Of a stretch of DNA of 7,632 bases, positions 1 to 5,839 are shown one piece after another. Source of the DNA: Spirochaetota bacterium (GTDB taxonomy: Bacteria > Spirochaetota > Spirochaetia > Treponematales > Rectinemataceae); contig JAEZSM010000093.1 of NCBI GenBank assembly GCA_023421875.1, positions 1 to 7,632 of the forward strand, read 5' to 3'. A program made the position numbers and the translations under genes. Under the pieces are notes generated by a model. It had not been told where the DNA came from and did no database searches. It was given only the letters and a program-made list of their open reading frames with translations. Each line of letters begins with the position of its first letter. The stretch's first letter is position 1.

Positions 1-1
1 C

Positions 2-151
2 CAGTGCATCTATGTCGAAGCGATACTCGGCATCGCTGCCGGCGATCCCCGGGACCTGCTGCTGCGCAAGCTGGCGCCTTACTGCGGCGCCGAAAAAGCC
101 TTCGCCCTGCTGAAGGCCCAAGAACCCCAAATCCCCGCCGTAACATCATGA
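2..151 (+). CDS. C-terminal end of an unidentified protein (5' truncated by the window)
   Basis: An open frame enters from the left edge and ends at a TGA at 149-151. It encodes about 49 residues, from QCIYVEAILG to PQIPAVTS. The codons are strongly GC-ending (CTG, GCC, GGC, AAG), as in the real genes of this window, whereas the competing frame over the same bases gives an Arg/Pro-rich peptide typical of a shadow. The tail looks helical (LLLRKLAPYC, AEKAFALLKAQ), but I do not recognise the family. Its stop overlaps the start of the next gene as ATGA, so the two are probably co-transcribed and translationally coupled. With only the C-terminus visible, no function can be given. Confidence 0.65.
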   Translation, partial: QCIYVEAILGIAAGDPRDLLLRKLAPYCGAEKAFALLKAQEPQIPAVTS

Positions 152-1377
152 TTATCAATGCCCTCTGCGACGTGCATCGCAACCTGAACCTCGAGGCAAA
201 AAAGGGCGCGGCGGACAAATCAAAAAGCACTTCAGGCCGCAAAAACCCGACCGGAGGGCAGGCTAAAGCCCGTGCCGAAGTTCTACAAAGCCGTTTTGCA
301 GCCACGCCGAAAAAAACGGCCATCTATCTCGAATTAGCAGCCCGTTTCGTGCTGAGCGTTTCGCAATTGCAGCGTGAAGGCAGCAAAATGATTGTCGCTG
401 CTGCCCGGGAAGAACGGCGAAGAATTTTAAAGTTTTCCTACTCCCTCATAGCCTCGTCCACAGCCCCCGAACTGGTCCGACAGGCATTCCACAGCGCCGG
501 GCTTTCCAGCACCGCCGGCTACCCCGACGTATGCGAGTCGGAGATGTTTATTACCGGCACCAGACTCGCGATCGCCAAGGCCCATCCGGTGGCGATAATG
601 CGCAGCATGACAGCCTATTTAGGCCTGCAGGTCTTCGACCAGGTGGAGTCCTGGCTCCTGGAGCACTTTGGGCAGCAGGAAGAAGATGACGAAGAATTGA
701 TCATCCCCGGAGATCTTTCGGAAATTTTATCGGAGAGGCGGCTCTCTCCCGGCCAGATAGACCTGGCGGTACGCATGGCCGGACAACAGCTCATGGCCGC
801 CAGCCTAGCAGGCTGCCCTCGCCAGACTATCGATTTTGTCAAATTCCTGGCCTATTCCAGGCTCGGTGGGGCGCTTCTTGATTGGAACATTCGGGAAGCC
901 AGGTCCAGACTCTCCTCCGATGAGCTTTCCGACGCGCAAAGCGCCTTCATGGAGCTTTTAGGATCCCTGGACGAACCCAGTCCCGCCGAGCTCCGGCAGG
1001 AAGAATGGAGCAGCGGCGTGGATGAGAGCCTGGTTGCCGACATAAGCAGCCTTATAATGGAACTGGACGAAAAAGTTCTAAAGTCGGTGGTCGCAGGACT
1101 GGATCCTGCCCTGCTGGCTTCACTCATTCAGGCTATGGAGCCCATTGCCCACGACAGGCTTTTTTCCTGCGCCCCGTCGAGCCGGAGCAAGAAGATTCTC
1201 AATGCGCTGGAAGCCGCCCAGACCCTTTCGCTGAACGAACTCACCAGGCGAGCGCAGATCTTCGCCCAAAAAGTGCTTTCCGAATTGGCGCCCAGGAACA
1301 GGCGCGGAGCGGCAAGGTCGCTCCAGCTCTCGGCAAGCCTCAGGCAGCACCTTACATCGATATTGAGCAGGGAATAG
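148..1377 (+). CDS. Divergent FliG-like (flagellar motor switch paralogue) protein
   Basis: This is a 409-aa, mostly helical soluble protein. I start it at the ATG at 148, which overlaps the upstream stop (ATGA). No clear Shine-Dalgarno is present, which suits coupled re-initiation. After a Lys/Ser-rich N-terminus (about residues 15-50), a segment near 60-115 (FVLSVSQLQREG, then ELVRQAF) resembles FliG_N. Next comes a FliG-like spacer (GTRLAIAKAH, LGLQVFDQVESWLLEHF). Two FliG_M/C-like helical repeats follow: about 200-275 (SPGQIDLAVRMAGQQLMAAS, DELSDAQSAFMELLGSL) and about 300-381 (LDEKVLKSVVAGLDPALLAS, ELTRRAQIFAQKVLSEL). True FliG is about 330-350 aa and couples rotor to stator. Here the C-terminal torque residues are not kept: N352-A353-L354 stand where LRDDL is expected and T359-L362 where GPVR is expected. 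A structural or regulatory paralogue is therefore more likely than the rotor protein. The FliG relation is by pattern only. Confidence 0.55.
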   Translation: MIINALCDVHRNLNLEAKKGAADKSKSTSGRKNPTGGQAKARAEVLQSRFAATPKKTAIYLELAARFVLSVSQLQREGSKMIVAAAREERRRILKFSYSLIASSTAPELVRQAFHSAGLSSTAGYPDVCESEMFITGTRLAIAKAHPVAIMRSMTAYLGLQVFDQVESWLLEHFGQQEEDDEELIIPGDLSEILSERRLSPGQIDLAVRMAGQQLMAASLAGCPRQTIDFVKFLAYSRLGGALLDWNIREARSRLSSDELSDAQSAFMELLGSLDEPSPAELRQEEWSSGVDESLVADISSLIMELDEKVLKSVVAGLDPALLASLIQAMEPIAHDRLFSCAPSSRSKKILNALEAAQTLSLNELTRRAQIFAQKVLSELAPRNRRGAARSLQLSASLRQHLTSILSRE

Positions 1378-1378
1378 A

Positions 1379-1425
1379 GCAACTTTCAAAAGTCTGTTAA
1401 CTTTTGAAGGTTGCTTTGTAGTTTC
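1379..1425 (+). terminator. Hairpin terminator after the FliG-like gene
   Basis: A 14-bp stem (arms 1379-1392 and 1401-1414, one G-U pair, loop of 8) begins just after the stop codon at 1377. It is followed by TTTGTAGTTTC, an interrupted U-rich tail. Strand assignment rests on that tail and on its position directly behind the plus-strand gene. On the other strand the downstream sequence is not T-rich. Confidence 0.7.
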
Positions 1426-1462
1426 TTCAATTTTTTATGCCAAAGGCATAAAAATTGAAGAA
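1423..1462 (-). terminator. Second long hairpin, likely end of the lysC-proC operon
   Basis: Arms 1423-1441 and 1445-1462 pair over about 18 bp with one bulged T and a 3-nt loop. It lies 11 bases beyond the proC stop (1474), in the gap between convergent genes. There is no clean run of T outside the stem on either strand; the T-runs are inside it. It is therefore an atypical terminator or an RNA-stabilising 3' end, and only its position argues for termination of the minus-strand operon. Confidence 0.5.
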
Positions 1463-1473
1463 CATCGCCATAG

Positions 1474-2283
1474 CTATTTGTGCAGCAGCTGTCTTGCCCG
1501 CTCGGTAGCCTTCATCACCGATTTAATCAGGGTAACCCGCAAGCCCCCTTCTTCCAGCTCCATTATGCCGTCGATCGTGACGCCGGCGGGCGTGGTAACC
1601 TGGTCTTTGAGCTTTGCAGGATGCTCGCCGGTGACCAGTACTGTCTTGGCTGCGCCTAATACGGTCTGGGCGGCCATCTCGATCGCCACGTCCCGGGAGA
1701 GGCCCATCTTGACTCCACCGTCCGCCAGAGCTTCGATCACAATGTAGATATAGGCAGGCCCCGAGCCGGAGAGCCCGGTTACCGCATCCATGTGCTGTTC
1801 CTCCAGGCGAAGGACCCTGCCCACCGCCCCGAAAAGCCCTGTTACGATCTCTGCCTGGCCTTCGGACACGTTCCGCCCGCAGGAGTACACGGTCATGCCC
1901 TCGCCCACCGAGATTGCCAGGTTGGGCATGGTCCGTACCACGGCTACATAGCCGGGAACCCGGGATTCGATGATATCCAGGGGGACTCCCGCCGCCGTGG
2001 AGACCAGGAGGCTGCCCCTGCGCAGATCCCCGGAGATGGTGTTGAGAATATCCACGATAGCCTTCGGTTTTACCGCGAGAATGACAATCTCGGATTCTGC
2101 CGCCACCCTGCGGTTGTCCAGGCTGCTTTCCACCCGAAACCGCTCGTGCAGGTCGGCTCTGTGCGCTTCGGTTCTCACCGAGAGAATGATATCCTCAGGC
2201 TTGTAAAGACCCTTGGCAAATGCGCCCAGAAGAAGGGCTTCGCCGATTTTTCCTGCACCGATTATTCCTAGTTTATAACTCAC
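1474..2283 (-). CDS. proC: Pyrroline-5-carboxylate reductase
   Basis: A cytosolic enzyme that reduces delta-1-pyrroline-5-carboxylate to L-proline with NAD(P)H, the last step of proline synthesis. It has 269 aa, the usual length. The N-terminal Rossmann loop GAGKIGEA is at 9-16, VRTMPN at 116-121, and the P5CR signature region is intact: SGSGPAY at 172-178, ALADGGVKMGL at 185-195 and DQVTTPAGVT at 227-236. The start is a GTG at 2283, chosen because GGAG (2291-2294) sits 7 nt upstream; a nearby ATG (2294-2296) is in another frame. It is the last gene of the lysC-dapB-dapD-proC operon, 33 nt after dapD, with no terminator visible between them. It is therefore probably under lysine riboswitch control, although proline is not made from this pathway. 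Confidence 0.95.
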   Translation of the reverse strand: MSYKLGIIGAGKIGEALLLGAFAKGLYKPEDIILSVRTEAHRADLHERFRVESSLDNRRVAAESEIVILAVKPKAIVDILNTISGDLRRGSLLVSTAAGVPLDIIESRVPGYVAVVRTMPNLAISVGEGMTVYSCGRNVSEGQAEIVTGLFGAVGRVLRLEEQHMDAVTGLSGSGPAYIYIVIEALADGGVKMGLSRDVAIEMAAQTVLGAAKTVLVTGEHPAKLKDQVTTPAGVTIDGIMELEEGGLRVTLIKSVMKATERARQLLHK

Positions 2284-2316
2284 GAGGCTTCTCCATTTGA
2301 GGCCGCCTTAGCTTGT

Positions 2317-3138
2317 TCAGCGGAGCGCGGCTTCCAGAACTACCGAGGCGTCGGTATCGGAATCACGGTATTTTACGATAACCGGAGCCTGGAGGGATAG
2401 TCCGCGCTCCTGGGCCCAGGAGCCCCGGGCCGGTCTGGCTCCGGGCACCACCACTGCGCCGGGCGGCACTTCCCCCTGCCACTCTTTTTCTTGCACCAGG
2501 TCGAAAATCCTGGTGGAGGCGCTGATGATGAGCCCCGGGGCGAGCACGGCGTTCTGGCCTACGACAATTCCCTCAAAAATACCGCAGAGCCCGCCTATAA
2601 AGGCTCCGTCCTCGATTACCACCGGCCTGGCCTGGGGCGGCTCCAGCACGCCCCCCACCTGGACTCCCGCCGAGAGATGGACCCTGCTACCGATCCGTGC
2701 GCAGGAACCGACCAGAACATGGCTGTCCACCATGCTCCCCGATCCGATACTGGCTCCTACATTTATGTAGGAAGGAGGCATGATAACTACGCCGGCCGCA
2801 ATATGGCTGCCTCTCCTGGCGGAGCTGCCGCCGGGCACTACTCTCACGCCGTCGGCGCCGACGAAGCGGCGGGGAGGAAAGGCAGGCCTGTCACAGGCGC
2901 CGCCCGGCCACTCCCACTCCGCGATGCCCCCGGCCTTGAAGCCGGAGAGAATCGCCCGCTTGACCCAGGATACGGCTTCCCATGTCCCGCTCTGATTTTT
3001 TCTGCTCGCACCGATCTTTCCAGCCTCGAGGGCTTCCAGAAAGGCTTCCCATTCCTTTGTATCAAAGCTTCCTTTAGCTTCGAAGATCTGTTCCAGCTCT
3101 CCACCCCGCAGCCCCAGGCTGCCGCGCTCAATGTCCAT
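2317..3138 (-). CDS. dapD: 2,3,4,5-tetrahydropyridine-2,6-dicarboxylate N-succinyltransferase (DapD family)
   Basis: This transferase acylates tetrahydrodipicolinate in the diaminopimelate/lysine pathway. The ATG at 3138 gives 273 aa, close to the 274 aa of E. coli DapD, and has AAGGAG 6 nt upstream; a longer frame upstream lacks such support and runs into dapB. The N-terminal helical domain contains GTWEAVSWVKRAILSGF (51-67). A left-handed beta-helix of hexapeptide repeats follows from about 110 to 235, with SMVDSHVLVGSCARIG (135-150, the conserved Asp at 138), HLSAGVQVGGVLEP (154-167) and STRIFDLV (208-215). MPPSYINVGA (120-129), GGLCGIFEG (182-190) and the C-terminal APVIVKYRD (251-259) mark a DapD subtype that differs from the enterobacterial one. 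Succinyl- versus acetyl-CoA use cannot be decided from sequence. The gene lies 34 nt after dapB. Confidence 0.93.
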   Translation of the reverse strand: MDIERGSLGLRGGELEQIFEAKGSFDTKEWEAFLEALEAGKIGASRKNQSGTWEAVSWVKRAILSGFKAGGIAEWEWPGGACDRPAFPPRRFVGADGVRVVPGGSSARRGSHIAAGVVIMPPSYINVGASIGSGSMVDSHVLVGSCARIGSRVHLSAGVQVGGVLEPPQARPVVIEDGAFIGGLCGIFEGIVVGQNAVLAPGLIISASTRIFDLVQEKEWQGEVPPGAVVVPGARPARGSWAQERGLSLQAPVIVKYRDSDTDASVVLEAALR

Positions 3139-3144
3139 TCGCTT

Positions 3145-3150
3145 CTCCTT
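3145..3150 (-). promoter_or_regulatory. Ribosome binding site fixing the dapD start
   Basis: AAGGAG on the minus strand lies 6 nt before the ATG at 3138. It excludes the upstream in-frame ATGs (for example at 3219, inside the dapB coding region) and gives the family-typical protein length. Confidence 0.85.
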
Positions 3151-3172
3151 GCATTTCCGCGCTCTATCCAGG

Positions 3173-3886
3173 TTACCTTCTAAAAACATCGGCCGCAAAA
3201 TCATCCATGGAATATACACCTCTCCGTCCCCAGATCCAGCGGGCTGCCTTCATGGCTCCCGCGGCGAAGACCCTTCTGTCCTTGGCTCGATGACTTATGG
3301 TGAGGGATTCCAGGGGAGCGTCGAGCACCAGCTCGTGCCGGCCGATCTCGAATCCGGTCCGCAGGCAGGCGATATTCACCTTGTCCTTTTCCCAGACTCC
3401 CATGTTCCAACCTGTAAAGCGAGGGCAGGATTCCTGCACCGCCTGTGCGATGCTCAGGGCTGTGCCCGAGGGAGAATCCAGCTTCATTCTGTGATGATGC
3501 TCGATGATTCCTAGTTCCGCATCCATGTCGGCCGCGGCGTAGGCGCCCATGAGGGCGGCGAGCCTGCGCATGAGAGCTACACCGAGACTGAGGTTGGGCG
3601 ATACGAGGACGCCTATCCTGCCGCCGACCCGCTCTACCAGGTCGGGTATCTTCCAACCCGTCGTGGCTATAACCAGGTCGGTTTGAGTCTCCAGAGCCCA
3701 GGCGAGATGATCGAGGACGGCAGAGGCGTGGCTCGCGTCCACCGCCACCTCCACCCTTCCCCGGGGGGAGGCTTCCCTGCCCTCGGTCCAGAGGAGCTCC
3801 AGCGCCTCGGGACTGGCCGTGTATTTCGCGATTTCCATCGCGATGGCGCCGCCCAGGCGGCCGCGCCCGAATATTCCCAGTCTCAT
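3173..3886 (-). CDS. dapB: 4-hydroxy-tetrahydrodipicolinate reductase
   Basis: Reduces 4-hydroxy-tetrahydrodipicolinate to tetrahydrodipicolinate with NAD(P)H, feeding DapD. It has 237 aa, slightly shorter than the roughly 270 of E. coli. It has the N-terminal nucleotide-binding loop GIFGRGRLGGAI (4-15), ATTGW (74-78), the SPNLSLGVAL segment (96-105) and the catalytic stretch IIEHHHRMKLDSPSGTA (127-143). In that stretch H131 and H132 match the E. coli H159/H160 pair, and K135 matches the catalytic Lys. The ATG at 3886 overlaps the lysC stop as ATGA, and GGAG (3894-3897) inside the lysC end lies 7 nt upstream, so translation is probably coupled to lysC. The compact N-terminal domain between residues 20 and 70 accounts for the shorter length. 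Confidence 0.95.
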   Translation of the reverse strand: MRLGIFGRGRLGGAIAMEIAKYTASPEALELLWTEGREASPRGRVEVAVDASHASAVLDHLAWALETQTDLVIATTGWKIPDLVERVGGRIGVLVSPNLSLGVALMRRLAALMGAYAAADMDAELGIIEHHHRMKLDSPSGTALSIAQAVQESCPRFTGWNMGVWEKDKVNIACLRTGFEIGRHELVLDAPLESLTISHRAKDRRVFAAGAMKAARWIWGRRGVYSMDDFAADVFRR

Positions 3887-5304
3887 GGCGTGGCTCCACC
3901 ATTGTCTGCCGCTTCGGCGGTCTCAAAAAAAGCCTTATGGAGGCGCCGCAGGGCGTTCTCCGCCCGCTGGGCGGCCATTACTATGCTCAGGTTGATATCG
4001 TTAGCCCCCATGCTGAGCATATCCACATCCATATCGCCCAGGGCGTTGAAGGTTTTCCGGAGCAGGGTCGGGGTTTCCTTGAGCATGTCGCCGACCACGG
4101 CGATCACAGCCCTGTCACGCACGATTTCCACGGTGCCCAGCTCGCCCAGCTCCGAGGCCAGCCTGTCCAGGGGAGCGCCCATATCCAGGGAAACCGAGAC
4201 GCAGACTTCCGATGTCGATACCAGATCGACACTTACTCCCAGGCGTCCGAAGGCGGCGAAGAGCCTGGCCAGGAAGCCCGCCTGATCCATCATGAGTTCC
4301 TGCTTAACTGAGACGATAGCCACATTCGGTCTCATGGCCAGGGCGGCAACCGCCTTGCCGCTGGAGCCGCCGGGCAGGATAGTGCTGAACCGACCTAACG
4401 GCTTAGTCACCGAGCGGACGGTGACCGGTATGCCCGCCTCGAGGGCGGGCTTTATGGCGGCGGGGTGGAGAATCTTTGCGCCGAAGGCTACCAGCTCGGA
4501 GGCCTCCTCGAACCCCAGCTGCTGGATTGTCATGGCCCCGGGGACGATCTTCGGATCGGCGGTGGGCAGGCCCTCGTGATCGGTCCAGATGCGGATTTCC
4601 GCTGCGCCCAGGGCGGCGCCGAAAATGCTGGCCGAAAGATCAGAGGCACCCCTCCCAATGCTCGTCGTGCTGCCCAGGCTGTCCGAACCGATGGATCCCT
4701 GGGTGACCACGAAGGGATTTGTCTTTAAATGAGGAAGGAAGAGCTCCCTGCAGAGTCGCTGGGTGCTATTCATATCCACCCGAGCCCTGCCAAAGCGGGA
4801 GTCGGTGCGGAGCGCTCTTCGGGCATCCAGGCTGGGCGCCTCGAGGGCGAGGGCGGCGAGAATGCTCGCTAGCCGTTCGCCCGCGGCGGCGATCTCGTCC
4901 ATGTTCCGGTCGGTGAGCTCCCCGACGAGGCGGACGCCCTGCAGCCTGGATTCCAGGGCGCTTACAAGAGAAAGGATATCTTCTTCGGCGGCGTCCGCAT
5001 TCTCGCCGCCCAGTTGGCGGGCAATGGAAAGATGGCGTTCCCTGAGTTCGGCGCACACCCGCTGGGCAGTGCCCAGATCGGCCTTTTCGGCGGCCCCGGC
5101 GGCAAAAAAGAGGGAATCGGTGACGCCCGAAAGGGCGGAGACGACGACCAGGCAGCCGGAAAGCTTTGTGCCGCTCTTTGCCGTAGCTTTAGAACCCGAT
5201 TTGAGTGGAACAGCAGCGCTGCCGCGCACCCGGTCAGCCAAAAGCCTCAAGCCCGCGGCATCTGAAAGAGAAGCTCCGTCGAACTTCATTACCACAAGTT
5301 CCAT
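3883..5304 (-). CDS. lysC: Aspartate kinase, lysine-sensitive type with two ACT domains
   Basis: Phosphorylates L-aspartate, the first step toward lysine, threonine and methionine. It has 473 aa: a kinase domain (about 1-310) and an ACT pair (about 328-392 and 398-462); E. coli LysC has 449. Visible motifs are VVVSALSGVTDSL (53-65), TQGSIGSDSLGSTTSIGRG (201-219) with the substrate-site S221-D222, IWTDHEGLPTADP (239-251) and FGAKILHPA (274-282). SVDLVSTSEVCVSVSLD (358-374) closely parallels the lysine-binding strand-helix of E. coli LysC, which argues for feedback inhibition by lysine. No homoserine dehydrogenase domain is attached. An oddity is that the nucleotide-loop motif KFGGTS reads KFDGAS (7-12). 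A Lys/Ser/Thr-rich insert sits at 35-50. The start at 5304 has AAGGAGGT (5311-5318) 6 nt upstream. It is the first gene of the operon behind a lysine riboswitch. Confidence 0.95.
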   Translation of the reverse strand: MELVVMKFDGASLSDAAGLRLLADRVRGSAAVPLKSGSKATAKSGTKLSGCLVVVSALSGVTDSLFFAAGAAEKADLGTAQRVCAELRERHLSIARQLGGENADAAEEDILSLVSALESRLQGVRLVGELTDRNMDEIAAAGERLASILAALALEAPSLDARRALRTDSRFGRARVDMNSTQRLCRELFLPHLKTNPFVVTQGSIGSDSLGSTTSIGRGASDLSASIFGAALGAAEIRIWTDHEGLPTADPKIVPGAMTIQQLGFEEASELVAFGAKILHPAAIKPALEAGIPVTVRSVTKPLGRFSTILPGGSSGKAVAALAMRPNVAIVSVKQELMMDQAGFLARLFAAFGRLGVSVDLVSTSEVCVSVSLDMGAPLDRLASELGELGTVEIVRDRAVIAVVGDMLKETPTLLRKTFNALGDMDVDMLSMGANDINLSIVMAAQRAENALRRLHKAFFETAEAADNGGATP

Positions 5305-5489
5305 GATCGTACCTCCTTGGCACTGGTCCTACCGTATTCGCTGCAAAATAGCCAGACAGAGATGATGGTTAATCTGGCACTGCGCCGGAGCGGGGCTGTC
5401 GGCACATCGCTCCCCGATCCGAAGGAGACGAGTCCGGGTAACCCTTCGCCGTGCGGCGGCATTCGCCGGTACAACAGGAAGAAGGAGAT
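5305..5489 (-). promoter_or_regulatory. lysC leader between aptamer and start codon (expression platform)
   Basis: About 185 nt separate the aptamer from lysC and contain no convincing gene on either strand. It ends in a near-perfect Shine-Dalgarno, AAGGAGGT at 5311-5318. Immediately after helix P1, 5482-5491 reads GTATCTCCTT, which can pair over 10 bp (one G-U) with 5309-5318, covering the Shine-Dalgarno. A second CTCCTT-containing stretch is at 5422-5428. AGTGCCA occurs at 5375-5381 and 5318-5324, with a third copy inside the aptamer. These features point to a switch acting on translation, on termination, or on both; the mechanism is inferred. Confidence 0.55.
5345..5378 (-). terminator. 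Weak terminator-like hairpin in the lysC leader
   Basis: On the minus strand GCCAGA (5373-5378) pairs with TCTGGC (5351-5356), with one additional inner G-U possible, across a loop of about 14-16 nt. TATTTT (5345-5350) follows. The stem is short and the U-tract interrupted, so termination would be inefficient. It could be the off-state structure of the riboswitch. Confidence 0.35.
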
Positions 5490-5666
5490 ACCTAATGGCA
5501 CTCCGCGGGCTCGAGATTCCCGCGACAGCCGCCGGGTATTAGCCCGGTCGTCCAAGGTTTGCGCAGAGGGCGCGCGCCAACCCTTCGGCGATCCGCCCCT
5601 TTCCCGCAGAATCTTCGGGTCCTCGCCCTCCACCGCGGTACTGTTGGGGATCGCTCCTCCATCGGT
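5490..5666 (-). promoter_or_regulatory. Lysine riboswitch (L-box) aptamer upstream of lysC
   Basis: A cis-acting RNA that binds lysine and lowers expression of lysine-synthesis genes. Read on the minus strand it follows the L-box consensus in order: GGAGGAGCGATC (5649-5660) with the AGTA turn (5639-5642), GAAAGGGG (5596-5603), GCCGAAG (5583-5589), CTTGG (5552-5556), a CCGGG/CCCGG hairpin (5532-5547), GGCTGTC (5524-5530), a CGCGGG/CCCGCG helix (5519-5524 with 5504-5509) and closing GGAGTGCCAT. Helix P1 is ACCGATGG (5659-5666) with CCATTAGGT (5490-5498), allowing one G-U and one bulged A. The total of about 177 nt is typical. It lies directly upstream of lysC, the classic target of this class. 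The aptamer call is strong; the exact edges are mine. Confidence 0.93.
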
Positions 5667-5672
5667 GGATGG

Positions 5673-5701
5673 ACCGTATCACGACGGGCCTCGCTATGCA
5701 A
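5673..5701 (-). promoter_or_regulatory. Promoter of the lysC-dapB-dapD-proC operon
   Basis: TTGCAT (5696-5701) and TACGGT (5673-5678) are separated by 17 nt. TGA precedes the -10, giving an extended TGnTAnnnT form. A start 7 nt downstream would fall at 5666, exactly the first base of the riboswitch P1 helix, which independently supports the placement. Confidence 0.65.
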
Positions 5702-5718
5702 GAGTCTGGTTACGACGG

Positions 5719-5736
5719 ACGAGGGTTTTTCCTCGT
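5719..5736. repeat. Perfect 6-bp dyad in the divergent intergenic region
   Basis: ACGAGG (5719-5724) and CCTCGT (5731-5736) flank a GTTTTT spacer. An outer ACGG/CCGT pairing is possible with four unpaired bases on one side. It lies between the lysC promoter (-35 ends at 5701) and the activator promoter (-35 begins at 5773), with no U-tail on either side. An operator is as likely as an RNA structure. Confidence 0.4.
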
Positions 5737-5772
5737 GCTGCCGTGAATTCGAAATACAAGAGCTCCGCCACT

Positions 5773-5801
5773 TTATGAATTCCCGTCAGGAAGGATATAC
5801 T
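5773..5801 (+). promoter_or_regulatory. Sigma-70-type promoter for the sigma-54 activator gene
   Basis: TTATGA (5773-5778), 17 nt, then TATACT (5796-5801), a good -10 with a weak -35. The expected start is near 5808, leaving a short leader of about 30 nt that contains the AGGAGG ribosome binding site (5830-5835) 4 nt before the ATG. Confidence 0.55.
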
Positions 5802-5839
5802 GATTAGATCCCACGAGGGTATTACTTCCAGGAGGAAAC

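Noticed and set aside
4..147. N-terminal extension of the FliG-like gene back to a GTG at 4
   Set aside because: The translation is Arg/Pro-rich, and the same bases in another frame have better codon use and end exactly at the ATGA overlap at 148-151.
3139..3219. Longer N-terminus for DapD (start at 3219)
   Set aside because: It would overlap the dapB end and exceed the family length; the ATG at 3138 has AAGGAG at ideal spacing.
5494..5512. TGGCAC-N5-GGGCT on the plus strand as a sigma-54 promoter
   Set aside because: Only GG and GC keep their spacing; TTGC is lost, and the bases are explained by the riboswitch on the other strand.
5317..5807. Plus-strand open frames in the region upstream of the activator
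   Set aside because: They are antisense to the riboswitch and leader, have no ribosome binding site of note and give low-complexity Arg/Pro/Ser-rich peptides.
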